64,000 nucleotides of DNA from Promethearchaeota archaeon (GTDB lineage Archaea; Asgardarchaeota; Lokiarchaeia; Sigyniarchaeales; SOKP01), in NCBI GenBank assembly GCA_016839555.1, contig JAEOUA010000008.1:124001-188000 (forward strand), given 5' to 3'. Shown one piece after another: positions 26,501 to 34,925 of the stretch. A program made the translations under genes and the position numbers. The notes below the pieces were generated by a model. The model was not told where the DNA came from. It did no database searches and worked only from the letters and a program-made list of their open reading frames with translations. Every line of letters begins with the position of its first letter. Within the stretch, counting starts at the first letter, position 1.

Positions 26501-27576
26501 AGCGTGAACCGACTGATTGAAAATAATACCTCACGCCAAAAGATAAAAAATATAATGAAAACAAGAATAATATTTATAATTGGGATCCAGTAAAACTTTA
26601 AAGGAATTAGGACTAAAACCACATCAAAATAAAGAACGAAGCTAATTACCAATAATGTTTTAAACGGTTTTATAACTAAATCTTTATCTTTTAAATTGTC
26701 TTCCTCTTCAAAATCCATCCCACATACAAAATTCTTTATTCCTTGGACTAAATCATCGCCGACCAGTTTATCGATCTTCGTATGCGCAAAATCTTCAATC
26801 ACAATCTCTTCAAATTTAGCTTGATACCCCCTTAATTTATCTGTAATAAGGCTCACTAGCGATTTAGTTAGAATTCCTGTAGCATAATATGATATTGCAA
26901 AATATAGATTGATACTCATCGTGCTGGAGTTTCTTTGCAATAGTGGTGCTTGAATCACCTGATAAGTAAAAGGAACACAGGCAATATGAAGTGTTTTTAC
27001 GAAATGGTTGAGATTAGGGCTCACATTTTCCGGAAAGACGCTAATTTTGTAGAGGCTTAAGCCGGAATGCTGTAAATCCTGAGTGTTTGAGAAATAGAGA
27101 ATATCCCTTTTATAAAGATTACCTTTATCAAAAAATTGTTCATTAAAAGTAGTGGAGGCTGTAAATTGAGCCTCTTCTGTCGCCGAATCTGCGAACCAAA
27201 AGCGTAAATGAGCAAATGGATCAAACTTTCCCCGTGTTAGTCCACTGAATGAAGAGATTAAAAATGAATTGTCTCCAAAGACGAATATAAATAAGAGAAA
27301 GAAGATTGTCGGAAGTAAGATCGCTATACTGATAGAAGTAGTCCATAAAAATGTTAAATAACCCATCATAAAATGGACTCCCAGAGAGGCAATAATCTTT
27401 ATGATCCCCAAACTTGTATTTATATCCTTAAAAGAAGGGATTTTATCCCAAATATTTAAATAACTGCCAATCTGGGCTTGCTGTGGTTTATATTCTTTAT
27501 TGGTCGAATGTTTATTCTTCTCATATTGTTCTCGATATGCTTTTTGATTATCATTATCTTTTTTATATTTATTCAT
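23563..27576 (-). CDS. Large VirB4/HerA-like membrane protein with degenerate ATPase site
   Basis: 1337 residues. Membrane helices lie at about 60-115 (two) and 300-350 (two). The middle segment FITIGYTLNTEFLMEEVPAG then IKNLLITNGSYKAREYLLFK (about residues 605-640) aligns by eye with the region before and over Walker A in the two intact VirB4/HerA proteins (IPIGYWINKYGK...LLIVGKTGSGKT), but the GxxGxGK[ST] is replaced by TNGSYKARE. The Walker B position reads IFIVPNTDIIFD near 862, lacking DE. The C-terminal about 350 residues include QETQISVELLEQESE and other acidic linkers. It is therefore likely an inactive, structural paralogue anchored in the membrane. It has its own TATA-like promoter and is followed 168 nt later by the M50-like gene. 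Confidence 0.75.
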   Translation of the reverse strand: MNKYKKDNDNQKAYREQYEKNKHSTNKEYKPQQAQIGSYLNIWDKIPSFKDINTSLGIIKIIASLGVHFMMGYLTFLWTTSISIAILLPTIFFLLFIFVFGDNSFLISSFSGLTRGKFDPFAHLRFWFADSATEEAQFTASTTFNEQFFDKGNLYKRDILYFSNTQDLQHSGLSLYKISVFPENVSPNLNHFVKTLHIACVPFTYQVIQAPLLQRNSSTMSINLYFAISYYATGILTKSLVSLITDKLRGYQAKFEEIVIEDFAHTKIDKLVGDDLVQGIKNFVCGMDFEEEDNLKDKDLVIKPFKTLLVISFVLYFDVVLVLIPLKFYWIPIINIILVFIIFFIFWREVLFSISRFTLVKEEHFTVSPFHNIDFFRSRKYSEIVFAHINKKILLAMNFLNVKYAATQFMKKDQFIATPAKYFRALVGKKIPFTYTIISAPISYAYFVDKCFKWIKEGHRDFLNEKLKKYEQAGWMFMRNGLWRLIILHTIHTITYATNITQEVIINQGNKLRHRTETITSIFEGNFPNYELEQLSQNYLSSGIGASTLKSKFFRLGGTHLNYLIMQGKVLMNLMEISPEFRKAIETRIASEFNTPLNLENFITIGYTLNTEFLMEEVPAGFTFEQIKNLLITNGSYKAREYLLFKIVAELVKQGEQSIVFDYDGTFSVLLSYFQGSKYENEFLVFSLGKNFQIDPFDSDIPYDSERDSYISYIVDILAMVYKQRREPMDALKELLKEEKFSYTEFLLDIKNQNVWEKNIGMRPIISVLQQIREGPSVISTKNYELGGTDKPSDGIGGSQIFSYEFIQNEKTIIIDLSIFQDLEPKVFITFVIIVKILLYIRRFYEERSFYQKIFIVPNTDIIFDNNFLDRQGDYRYGKIMKLIKPIQALQMGIITTANQIRDMHPHVFNYFENFISFKTTDKRDIAVLKNLMNLSELHGEGYYSSKRKESYQVPFLMNLKRDELLVKRDDFPQPFPIIIDNMEFLNLNIVSQQQLNEYMFHQGYNLEDNEKNILSNAQKTLFEQHFKHYILFLDEIIKFFSVLQTLDQVGNLYKSKIKEELLKILYPKVQKRYGKDKRQVKLIRDQLFNIFLKYNYIIESHPRRASGSQSIRTSYAVGPQYQESLNDYFELKRDQETQISVELLEQESEKELDLESILTPNNLSSNFPKIKDTKTNQGTTEVSTTPRNNKYFNNESTSSYTQSEIINKFFDHMSDFLIKIIDISVLVDKQQFEKAIILERSALPTFLVEFYCDLYPEEKNEIPDLILEKAVTFLLTSIPLTINRASLDSLLERAKLSDISQENINQYKEEIRSYSETLFIFFNSIFRDFKKIVDEN

Positions 27577-27624
27577 TGTTTATCAATAAAAAATAGTTAT
27601 TGGTGGGGTATAATAGCAAAACTA

Positions 27625-27639
27625 TTTAAATAAAAAATT
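27625..27639 (-). promoter_or_regulatory. Candidate promoter of the degenerate VirB4-like gene
   Basis: Minus-strand TATA-like word AATTTTTTATTTAAA about 50 nt upstream of the ATG at 27576; identical 15-mers precede the VirB4/HerA operon and the 1420-residue surface protein. Confidence 0.45.
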
Positions 27640-27795
27640 CGAAATATAAGGAGAATTTAAAATTTTTTATAATGCCTTAAATAAAATCAATTAGAACAAC
27701 AATAATAGATGAAATTATCTTAATTTTTTTTAAATATAAGGGATATTAATTAACTCTAAAAACAAAGTTACTTAAAGGTAGGGTTGGGGTATAAT

Positions 27796-27813
27796 ATTCT
27801 TTTTAAAAAGAAT
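27796..27813. promoter_or_regulatory. 18-bp perfect palindrome
   Basis: ATTCTTTTT followed directly by AAAAAGAAT. It abuts the second copy of TGGGGTATAATA and lies midway between two divergent genes, so it may be an operator; an RNA hairpin would have no loop. Confidence 0.35.
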
Positions 27814-27982
27814 GTTTTTCAAGTTTATAAATATTGCTGATAATTTCTTTCGATTTTCAATAGAAACCACAAAATAATTTCGATATTTTGATGATTTTTT
27901 ATTTAAATAGATTTATCAAATTATTATTCTAATTGTAAAAGAAAAATTGATTAAAACTTAAAAAATAGAGAAAAAAAGAAAA

Positions 27983-28366
27983 ATGGCGGAAGTAATAGTT
28001 TATCCTCAGCAGAATCAAGGTCAAGCAAAAACATATATTAAATGGGTTTTTTATGGAATTATAATCTTTCTTGCGATAATTTTTCCTTTTTTTGGCTATG
28101 AAATACGCTCTCAACTCGGTACTATCTTTCGGGGCTTTTTTAACATTGTATTTAACGTTATCGGAACTCTCTGTATATTTGGGGGGATTATATATCTCCT
28201 TTTAGGAGTTTTTGGATTATTTTCGAGGCGATTTTCATTTAAGCAAATTATTCTTGGGGCTTTACTACTTTGGGTCGGTTGTTGGATGACAGGTATTGTA
28301 ATTGATTTTTTTGGCGTTAGTTTCGGAGGAAAAGGGTCTTCTATATCCTCGAAAGGATATCATTAA
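27983..28366 (+). CDS. Small multi-helix membrane protein, VirB2-like in layout
   Basis: 127 residues with three or four hydrophobic helices (about 22-40, 50-75, 85-110) and a short Gly/Ser-rich tail (GGKGSSISSKGYH). No family is recognised with confidence. The size, helix count, and position beside VirB4-like genes resemble VirB2/TrbC pilin-type subunits, which are small membrane proteins with two or more helices, but no specific motif supports this. It runs opposite to the VirB4-like genes, across the palindrome-bearing intergenic region. Confidence 0.7.
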   Translation: MAEVIVYPQQNQGQAKTYIKWVFYGIIIFLAIIFPFFGYEIRSQLGTIFRGFFNIVFNVIGTLCIFGGIIYLLLGVFGLFSRRFSFKQIILGALLLWVGCWMTGIVIDFFGVSFGGKGSSISSKGYH

Positions 28367-28644
28367 AAGCGGTATTTAAATGGCGTAATGCCAACATTAT
28401 TATAAAAAAGAGGTCAAAAATTTAATATGCAATATATATTCCTAGACCTAAAATTATTATTATATGTGTTGCATGAGGTGAGACAAAAGTTATTTATAAA
28501 AATAAAGAATATGATATTGAGGAATATACAATTAATTAAATATAATTCTTTTCTCATCGATATAATATAAGAAAAAAAAAAGAAGAAAAGGCTAAGGAAA
28601 AAGACGAGGAAATAAAAGAACAGGTAAAAATCAATAGAGAAGAA

Positions 28645-29358
28645 ATGAAGTCAAAGTTGTCCCATCTCTCGAATGAAGTAAATGCAATAATCGGAATTGG
28701 AAATAAAGAATATAGTCAAGGACATCTTGAGGGAGCAGTCAATTATTGGGAAAGGGCGCTAAGCTTATTAAGTAATGCTAAGGTAAGAATTAAGGGGTTA
28801 AATGTATATGCGGCGGAACATATAAATAAAGCCCAAAGAAGATTAAGAATTAATATAAGAAATGTAACTAAATCCATTAAAGAAGAGATTAGGGTTAAAA
28901 ATCTGCTGGATGCCCCCACCGAAATTTATTGCCAAGCATGTGGATGCCTTAATGACTCGGATAGAACGATATGTAAGCAATGCGGAACCCCTTTGAGAAC
29001 CATTGGCTTCTCTTCAACTGACCAGCAAGATGATCTATTAGAAAAATGCGAATCTCCTATTGAAAGACAATTTTTTACTTCCGCGAGGAAGCTAATACCC
29101 AATTTAGAACCCCAAGAATGGATTGGAAAATATCGCGTAGACTTTGCCCTCAAAGATAAAAAGGTAGTGGTGGAATTAGATGGGCATTCCTATCATAAAA
29201 CAAAAGAACAGCGGCAAAATGATGCAGAACGGCAACGACACCTTCAAAAAGAAGGCTATACAGTCATTCGATTTACTGGAAGCGAAATCAATAAGGATCT
29301 TAGTGGGTGCATCTCTGAAGTGTTAGATATCTTGGACAAAAAAAGTAATTCTAAATAG
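28645..29358 (+). CDS. Helical-hairpin (MIT/TPR-like) + zinc ribbon + DUF559-type nuclease
   Basis: 237 residues. N-terminal about 85 residues form a helical repeat resembling MIT or TPR units (GNKEYSQGHLEGAVNYWERA). Next is a zinc ribbon with YCQACGCLNDS and TICKQCGTPL (about 92-115). The C-terminal part has the DUF559/Vsr-like PD-(D/E)xK layout: SPIERQFFTSA, YRVDFALKDKKVVVELDGHSYH (acidic residues D and ExD), and QRHLQKEGYTVIRFTGSEI. This predicts a metal-dependent DNA endonuclease or nicking domain tethered to a binding module. The reading frame is open for about 30 codons upstream without a normal start codon, so the ATG at 28645 was chosen. It ends in a strong terminator-like hairpin. 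Confidence 0.8.
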   Translation: MKSKLSHLSNEVNAIIGIGNKEYSQGHLEGAVNYWERALSLLSNAKVRIKGLNVYAAEHINKAQRRLRINIRNVTKSIKEEIRVKNLLDAPTEIYCQACGCLNDSDRTICKQCGTPLRTIGFSSTDQQDDLLEKCESPIERQFFTSARKLIPNLEPQEWIGKYRVDFALKDKKVVVELDGHSYHKTKEQRQNDAERQRHLQKEGYTVIRFTGSEINKDLSGCISEVLDILDKKSNSK

Positions 29359-29394
29359 AAATAAGAATAAAAACCTTTATCTTTATTCTTATTT
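29359..29394 (+). terminator. 13-bp hairpin after the nuclease gene
   Basis: AAATAAGAATAAA (29359-29371), 10-nt loop, TTTATTCTTATTT (29382-29394). The stem begins one base after the stop codon and the 3' arm is U-rich, consistent with transcription termination or RNA 3'-end formation. Confidence 0.5.
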
Positions 29395-29680
29395 ATTCTA
29401 ACTCATTTTTCAAGCACTTAACATTGTCTTTCGTTAATTTTTGAGAAGTCAAAGGATTATCAGATTCTCTAAAATTCGAAAACGGAATAAAGATTTCTCA
29501 AATATATTTAAACAAAATAACCAGAAAATCTTATTTTTTTATGCATTAATAGGTAAAATTTGAATAGAATTTTGCCATTTTTTTATTTATATACTTTTGA
29601 TAATAAAGGGGGTTTATATGTAAAATTTCTTTCAAAAATGGAAGAGTAAAATAAAAAAAACATAAAAAATACCCCCTGAT
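29359..29680. other. Intergenic region downstream of the nuclease gene
   Basis: 322 AT-rich bases. Apart from the terminator-like hairpin at its left end and TATA-like runs near 29584-29625 in front of the 105-residue gene, nothing is recognised. Confidence 0.5.
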
Positions 29681-29998
29681 ATGAAAATTCGTGATTATGA
29701 TAAGGAGATAGAACGTGAAATACTAATTAAGAAACTATATGATATTTTATACGAGATAAGGGAGTATTTTGTTGTCTTTTGGGAAAATCTCAAACTTTCC
29801 TTCAAGTCTGAAAGACAATTGCTAGAGCATGAACCAAATTTGGATCCTCGTGTGAAAAAATTACAAGTTAAATATGTAGATAACCTTGATCCGCTCGAAA
29901 CAAAATTGACTACTAAGATTTTTGATTTCTTTGATTCCTTATGTGCCATATTTTTAGCATCTTCCCCCATATGGCTTACCATTCTATTCTCCGGTTAG
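29681..29998 (+). CDS. Small hypothetical protein with hydrophobic C-terminus
   Basis: 105 residues, not recognised. It has a charged amphipathic N-terminal half (DYDKEIEREILIKKLYDILYEI) and one hydrophobic segment at the very end (FFDSLCAIFLASSPIWLTILFSG), which would make it tail-anchored with the bulk in the cytoplasm. A 95-residue frame on the opposite strand covers the same DNA; the plus-strand frame was preferred because its amino-acid composition fits its neighbours. Given a Get3-like gene elsewhere in the window, a tail-anchored protein is plausible, but there is no direct link. Confidence 0.45.
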   Translation: MKIRDYDKEIEREILIKKLYDILYEIREYFVVFWENLKLSFKSERQLLEHEPNLDPRVKKLQVKYVDNLDPLETKLTTKIFDFFDSLCAIFLASSPIWLTILFSG

Positions 29999-30060
29999 TT
30001 TAAATATTTAAAAAATTGCATTACTTATTTGACTTTAACGCTACGTCTTTTTAGTTTCTT

Positions 30061-30089
30061 AATCGCCGCAAGGAGAGCCGGAGGCGATT
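30061..30089. terminator. GC-rich intergenic hairpin
   Basis: AATCGCC (30061-30067) pairs with GGCGATT (30083-30089) around a G/A-rich 15-nt loop, followed by TTTCTTTG. It is a conspicuous GC island in very AT-rich DNA, 62 nt after the stop of the 105-residue gene. A terminator is the simplest reading; a small structured RNA element is possible. Confidence 0.35.
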
Positions 30090-30255
30090 TTCTTTGATTA
30101 ATTTATATTTAAAAGTTTATATTGAAATATTATTAATAAAAATGACAGAAAAATTGGATTATTTAGCTTTAAAGAAATTAGTGAGAAATAAAAAATTTTT
30201 CATTATTACATTATAAGGAAATAGCAAGAAATAATAACCTTTTAAACGAATGGCT

Positions 30256-30609
30256 TTATAAGGATAAATAATTGTAAATACTATCTTTTATTTTTATAAT
30301 TGTATTATCATAATTTACTGATTTTCTTATTATTCTTTTTAAATTCTTATTAGAATTAATTCTTCTAATTCTAGTATAATTTTTTTTCTCATTAGATTTA
30401 ATATTAGACGCTTTTATGTAATTCAATTTTCCGATCCAAAACCCCAAAATTTTTTCTTTTGACACATCTATCTCACAATAACCTGTTCCAGCATTACAAT
30501 CAATTAAATATGTTTTTTGTTTCCTAACAATATTAAACCAAACATCATAATAATAACCTAATTCATCTAATTTTTCTTTTGTATGTTCTGGAAAGGAAAG
30601 ATTAGTCAT
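30256..30609 (-). CDS. Hypothetical protein, 117 residues
   Basis: Not recognised. Basic, Lys/Asn/Ile-rich. The N-terminal half has mixed strands (YYYDVWFNIVRKQKTYLIDC, AGTGYCEIDVSKEKILGFWIG) and two cysteines; the C-terminal half is strongly basic (KKNYTRIRRINSNKNLKRIIRK), which suits nucleic-acid binding. No membrane helix or signal peptide. It follows the 1189-residue gene on the same strand after 110 nt and may share its transcript. Confidence 0.5.
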   Translation of the reverse strand: MTNLSFPEHTKEKLDELGYYYDVWFNIVRKQKTYLIDCNAGTGYCEIDVSKEKILGFWIGKLNYIKASNIKSNEKKNYTRIRRINSNKNLKRIIRKSVNYDNTIIKIKDSIYNYLSL

Positions 30610-30719
30610 ATCAAAATTATCATTGCTTAAGATGATATAATAATATAATAAAAAGTTTTTTTTATAATTATATTGATTTGAAGAATATGAAATAAAACAT
30701 GAAGTTTCAGAAATTTTAA

Positions 30720-33700
30720 CTATATTTTAAAATCTTGAAAATTAAAATTTTCATCAAGTAATTTATAGTTAACCCATATATTGTCTTTATCATTCCATTC
30801 TAAATTTTTTAATGGTGTATAATGATTTAAAAAGGAAAGATCTTTAAACACATCCTTTAAAAAGTTTTTACCCTCTACTAAATCATTTAAAATACAATAA
30901 CGCTTTATTCCTAGAAGATCAAAAATCCCATGAAATACTTCATCAAATTCACTAAATTCACAATCAGGCAAAGTTAATTTTATGAAAAGACCATTCTCAA
31001 AATGTTTTTGATCTTTCATCTCATTTATATAAATCTCACCTTCGATTTCATAAATAAAACAATAATTAAAAAATCCAAAAATTTTAATTAATACTGTAAT
31101 AACCTCAATTGAAATATTTGGAATAATAAAATAGAAATTTTCGCAAAGATCTAAATTTTTTAATTCTAAATAAGGAAATAATAAGTGCTTAGAATTTAGA
31201 TTTTGAAAAGAATCAATTTTATGATGCTTCTCTTGTGCTAAAAATGATTTTAAATCGTCGGGTTGGAAAGTATAGAGATTCATAAGATCTTTAAATTCTA
31301 GGGAATTAGGTTCAAAAAACATGTCGGAAATACTATCAAAATCAAATTCCTTCATGGAAGGCAAAACTAAATTGTACTGCTGTTTGAAAATTATTTTTCT
31401 TGCAAAGGAATTAAAATGATTCGCATTTAAATTCCATCCATTAGAAGTTAAATTATAATTAAAATGCAAAACGTGGTAAACTTTTTTAATGAAAAATAAG
31501 ATATATTCGAGGAATGCTTTTTTTGATTTTAATAACCAATTCAAATACGAATTATTAGGAGTATGATATGGAAATAAATAAGTTATCAAAAATGAATAAA
31601 AATTTTGATGGATCTCGATAGGATGTTTCAAAGAAAGAAAGTTTTTAGTTAACACACATTTTTTATTTATTTCCTCTAATTTTGAAGTAGTAAACCATAA
31701 AAAGTATTTAGAAAAGCCAAAACTCTGATGTTGTGGAATAAATTTAATGGATTGGACATATTGATTAAAAAAAGGGGCCTGTTTAAATCCTTTAAATAAA
31801 TCGGTATTAGATAAAATTGAACTTAAATTTTTATGGAAATCCTCTAATTCATGAAGGTGCGTAGGATTAAATCTTACTTGCCGTCTTGAATTGCGTTTTG
31901 AAACATCTCTTGCTAGCTTCAATAAATTATTTTCATTAGTAAATAAATAGATTCTGCTTTTTCTATCTTTCATATCTGAGGGATGTTTTGTCTTGTTTAA
32001 GAACCTATTAATAAGGAGAAGGAATTGACTAAACATATCCCTAGCATAAAAGAACTTGCCCTTCTGAAAATCGTAATAATCTTTAACACTAAAGACATTA
32101 AGTACTCCTGAAGAAAAAAATCTTAATACTTCAATTATATTTTTTTTAAATATATTATAAAAAATTGAAATTAAATTGTATTTTTCATTAATTGAAAGAT
32201 TTGGTAAATATAATCCCAAAAAAATATATTTTCTTTTAGATAATACATCTTCACCTCGTTCAAGAATTAATCGAGGAAAAAATGATTTCATTCGATCGAT
32301 TAATTCTATTACTTGTGAAGTATCTTTGAGAATAATATAGATGCAATAATGCGCAAAATGAGTAGTTCTTATTGTATTAATTAAATTTGGTTTGAGAATA
32401 GGTGGATCCATTTGTATATATTTATTAATAATTTCTTGTACTTTATTTATTGTAATTTCTCTTAACTTATACTGTCGTTTTATACTTGTTATTTTTTTTT
32501 TCTTACCAGAATAAATAGAAAAAGCAAGGTCCTTATCTAGGATGATTTTTTTAATATTTTTAACATTGAAGATTTTTAATATAAAGAAATTATTTAAGAT
32601 TGTAGAAAATAAAGAAACTTTTTTAACTTCCTCTTCAAATTTAATCTTATTGTTAAAGTAAAGTAAAATTAATTTTTGAACCAATCTTTTTTTAAAATCA
32701 GAGTGATTTACCTGTTTTGAAAATAAATTTACATGATTGCTCTTAATAAAAGCTTTGAAATCAATGATTGAAGTTATATTCTGATCTACAACAATTTTTT
32801 TTAATAACTTAATTATTTCAAGAATAGAAACAAAAAAATATTTAATGTAAAAAATACCAGCATTAAAAAATTTATCAATAATAGAAATGAAGTCTTTTTG
32901 CATAATTGGATGAGTAAATAATAACTCTAAATCCATCCTCAACTTTTTTATAAATTTTATCTGAAAAAGAAAATCATTTATATAATCCATCCTCAATTGA
33001 TTGATCTTTCGCCTACTGGGTTCAAAACCAAATCCTGTTAGAGAATAATATCTAATTCTATCTAAAATTAAAAAATCTAAATGACTTAATTTAACTGAAT
33101 CGATTAATTCTTCTCCATAGCTATATGAAAAGTCAATTTCAAATTTTTCCTCATATTTTTGATGATTTGGATTTATTAAATTCTTGATATTATGAAAATC
33201 TTGAAAATAATTTAAATTAAGATTGTTTTTTACTTTTTGTCTTTTGATACATATAGTTTGGACATTTCTTGATTTAAGACTCTTTAATAATGAGAATAGA
33301 GATTTGGTATAGACCTTCGGTAAGTATAAATATCCACTTGCAAAGATAGATAATCCATTGCTTGAGAATCTTATATGGGCTAAAAAAGGAAAATTCTTTA
33401 GGACTATTTTAATCCTTTTTTTTGATATTGAAGGATCAAACTGAAATAAAATCCAATAAATATTGATGCCTATATTCTTATAATATATTTGATAACTAGG
33501 AGATACAAAACTATATTTTTTTAACCATCTAAGGCTCTCGGTGAATTTGTTTGTGCTCAGATCAGTCTTAATAAATCCTATTTTTTTGAAATCCTTAAAA
33601 AGTTGCGTATATTGGGCTAAATTCTTAAAAGTCTTTTTTTTATAAAATATTTTAATTAAAATTCTTATTGTCTCTAATATATCTTCATCCCACATCTGCA

Positions 33701-34289
33701 GAAGGACTTCAATTTGATAACTGTTTGCCAAATAATCATAAAATATATCTGTTTTATTTTCTATGTTTGAAATATTTCTTCTAACATAAATGAAGAAAAA
33801 TCTAATTGTATTCTCATCCAGATCCTGAAAATTTGAAAAAAATTTTTCAATTCTATTAAAGAGGGGGTTATAATCCTCTATAATATGTGTTTCTTTTCTA
33901 ATTCTAATTTTCCAATTATTAATCCTTGGATGTTTTTTTAATTTAAGTTCAACAATATAATTAATAAAGATTTTTATTGGTTTATTATTTAAGAGTTGAA
34001 AAGGTAAAAAGCAATAGAAAGCTTCACGCAATAAGATAAATGGAAAAATACTTTCATATTTAGCACTCAATTTAAGGATAAGGGTATGATTTACAAGTTT
34101 TCGCTCAACTCCTATATTAAAGATATCTTTAGTATATAAATATTTATTAGTTTTTATAATCCGAATCTTATTTACAACGGGTTTCATCCTTATATCTTTA
34201 GAAATTAGAGATATTATATTTTTAAAAACATCTAATAATTCAACTTCCAATAATTTATTCAAATTGGATAGTAAGATTTCATATTCCAT
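30720..34289 (-). CDS. Giant 1189-residue protein of unknown function
   Basis: Not recognised. Very rich in Lys, Ile, Leu, Phe and Asn, with many predicted helices and few obvious repeats. No signal peptide, no clear run of membrane helices, and no P-loop or metal motif that I can defend. Segments such as FPFLAHIRFSSNGLSIFASGYLYLP and HFAHYCIYIILKDTSQVIELIDRM look like ordinary alternating beta-alpha folds. The continuous 3.6-kb frame on a region where all other frames are broken makes it a real gene. A 13-bp inverted repeat lies 48-84 nt upstream of its ATG. A 117-residue gene follows on the same strand. Confidence 0.8.
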   Translation of the reverse strand: MEYEILLSNLNKLLEVELLDVFKNIISLISKDIRMKPVVNKIRIIKTNKYLYTKDIFNIGVERKLVNHTLILKLSAKYESIFPFILLREAFYCFLPFQLLNNKPIKIFINYIVELKLKKHPRINNWKIRIRKETHIIEDYNPLFNRIEKFFSNFQDLDENTIRFFFIYVRRNISNIENKTDIFYDYLANSYQIEVLLQMWDEDILETIRILIKIFYKKKTFKNLAQYTQLFKDFKKIGFIKTDLSTNKFTESLRWLKKYSFVSPSYQIYYKNIGINIYWILFQFDPSISKKRIKIVLKNFPFLAHIRFSSNGLSIFASGYLYLPKVYTKSLFSLLKSLKSRNVQTICIKRQKVKNNLNLNYFQDFHNIKNLINPNHQKYEEKFEIDFSYSYGEELIDSVKLSHLDFLILDRIRYYSLTGFGFEPSRRKINQLRMDYINDFLFQIKFIKKLRMDLELLFTHPIMQKDFISIIDKFFNAGIFYIKYFFVSILEIIKLLKKIVVDQNITSIIDFKAFIKSNHVNLFSKQVNHSDFKKRLVQKLILLYFNNKIKFEEEVKKVSLFSTILNNFFILKIFNVKNIKKIILDKDLAFSIYSGKKKKITSIKRQYKLREITINKVQEIINKYIQMDPPILKPNLINTIRTTHFAHYCIYIILKDTSQVIELIDRMKSFFPRLILERGEDVLSKRKYIFLGLYLPNLSINEKYNLISIFYNIFKKNIIEVLRFFSSGVLNVFSVKDYYDFQKGKFFYARDMFSQFLLLINRFLNKTKHPSDMKDRKSRIYLFTNENNLLKLARDVSKRNSRRQVRFNPTHLHELEDFHKNLSSILSNTDLFKGFKQAPFFNQYVQSIKFIPQHQSFGFSKYFLWFTTSKLEEINKKCVLTKNFLSLKHPIEIHQNFYSFLITYLFPYHTPNNSYLNWLLKSKKAFLEYILFFIKKVYHVLHFNYNLTSNGWNLNANHFNSFARKIIFKQQYNLVLPSMKEFDFDSISDMFFEPNSLEFKDLMNLYTFQPDDLKSFLAQEKHHKIDSFQNLNSKHLLFPYLELKNLDLCENFYFIIPNISIEVITVLIKIFGFFNYCFIYEIEGEIYINEMKDQKHFENGLFIKLTLPDCEFSEFDEVFHGIFDLLGIKRYCILNDLVEGKNFLKDVFKDLSFLNHYTPLKNLEWNDKDNIWVNYKLLDENFNFQDFKI

Positions 34290-34643
34290 AAAATTACCTA
34301 AAATAGAAAGGTATGAATAATTGTAACTTCTGTATAGAATAATAAATTACACTATATTTATAATTTATTATTCAAAAATCAAGATTCATAAATAAAAGAA
34401 GATTTAATATAAAAAACGGGGAGATTTAGCAGAAGAAAAATTGGTATTAAGATTGAATTAGCATATAATCAAATTTTATTCCCAATTTATTTTTGAGCTA
34501 AATATACTTCAAACATTTCAGTTTTAAAAAATTTGAATACTTCCTTGAAAGCTATAATATATGATTTAAAATAATGTAAACTCTAGAAAGCAGAGAGATT
34601 AAAAAATCTTTTTCTTTATATACAAATATTTATAATATAGAAT
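34290..34643. other. Intergenic region upstream of the 1189-residue gene
   Basis: 354 AT-rich bases, divergent between the 1189-residue gene and a doubtful 93-residue gene. The only structure seen is the 13-bp inverted repeat at 34337-34373. Confidence 0.5.
34337..34373. promoter_or_regulatory. 13-bp inverted repeat upstream of the giant gene
   Basis: GAATAATAAATTA (34337-34349) and TAATTTATTATTC (34361-34373) with an 11-nt spacer, perfect over all 13 pairs. Its distance from the ATG at 34289 puts it over or just upstream of the probable promoter, suggesting an operator; with only two G-C pairs, chance in AT-rich DNA is not excluded. Confidence 0.35.
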
Positions 34644-34925
34644 ATGTCATCAGAAATAATTTGTGAAATTAAATTCATTAATTCTGATACAAGAAGAATA
34701 ATATCAATTATAGGAAAAATAAATAAGAAACAATTGAATAATCCGAGATACTCTTTTATTTCTGTAAAAAATAGAGTACAAAAAAACCAAAAATGGATAA
34801 TAATAGAATCTATTTTATGCAAATCTCAAATCTTTCAAATTACTACTATGGAACCAAGCAATCATATGTTATTTGATAAACAAAATTTTGAAATTCATAA
34901 GTCTATTTTACCAAATGTTTCATAG
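34644..34925 (+). CDS. Doubtful small hypothetical protein
   Basis: 93 residues, not recognised: a mixed alpha/beta composition (SSEIICEIKFINSDTRRIIS, then NPRYSFISVKNRVQKNQ). A TATA-like run (TTTATATAC near 34615) lies about 25 nt before the ATG, which would suit a nearly leaderless transcript. A 68-residue frame overlaps it on the other strand. It has no operon partner. Kept because composition and promoter spacing are acceptable, with low confidence. Confidence 0.4.
   Translation: MSSEIICEIKFINSDTRRIISIIGKINKKQLNNPRYSFISVKNRVQKNQKWIIIESILCKSQIFQITTMEPSNHMLFDKQNFEIHKSILPNVS

Larger units (their letters stand above)
27577..27982. other. Intergenic region with repeated words and a palindrome
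   Basis: 406 bases between the divergent 1337-residue gene and the 127-residue membrane protein gene. It holds the 12-mer TGGGGTATAATA twice (27604-27615 and 27785-27796), the shared TATA-like element (27625-27639) and an 18-bp perfect palindrome (27796-27813). No gene seen. Confidence 0.6.

Noticed and set aside
28480..28570. Short open frames upstream of the DUF559-type gene
   Set aside because: Fewer than 30 codons each, no ribosome-binding site, no recognisable product.
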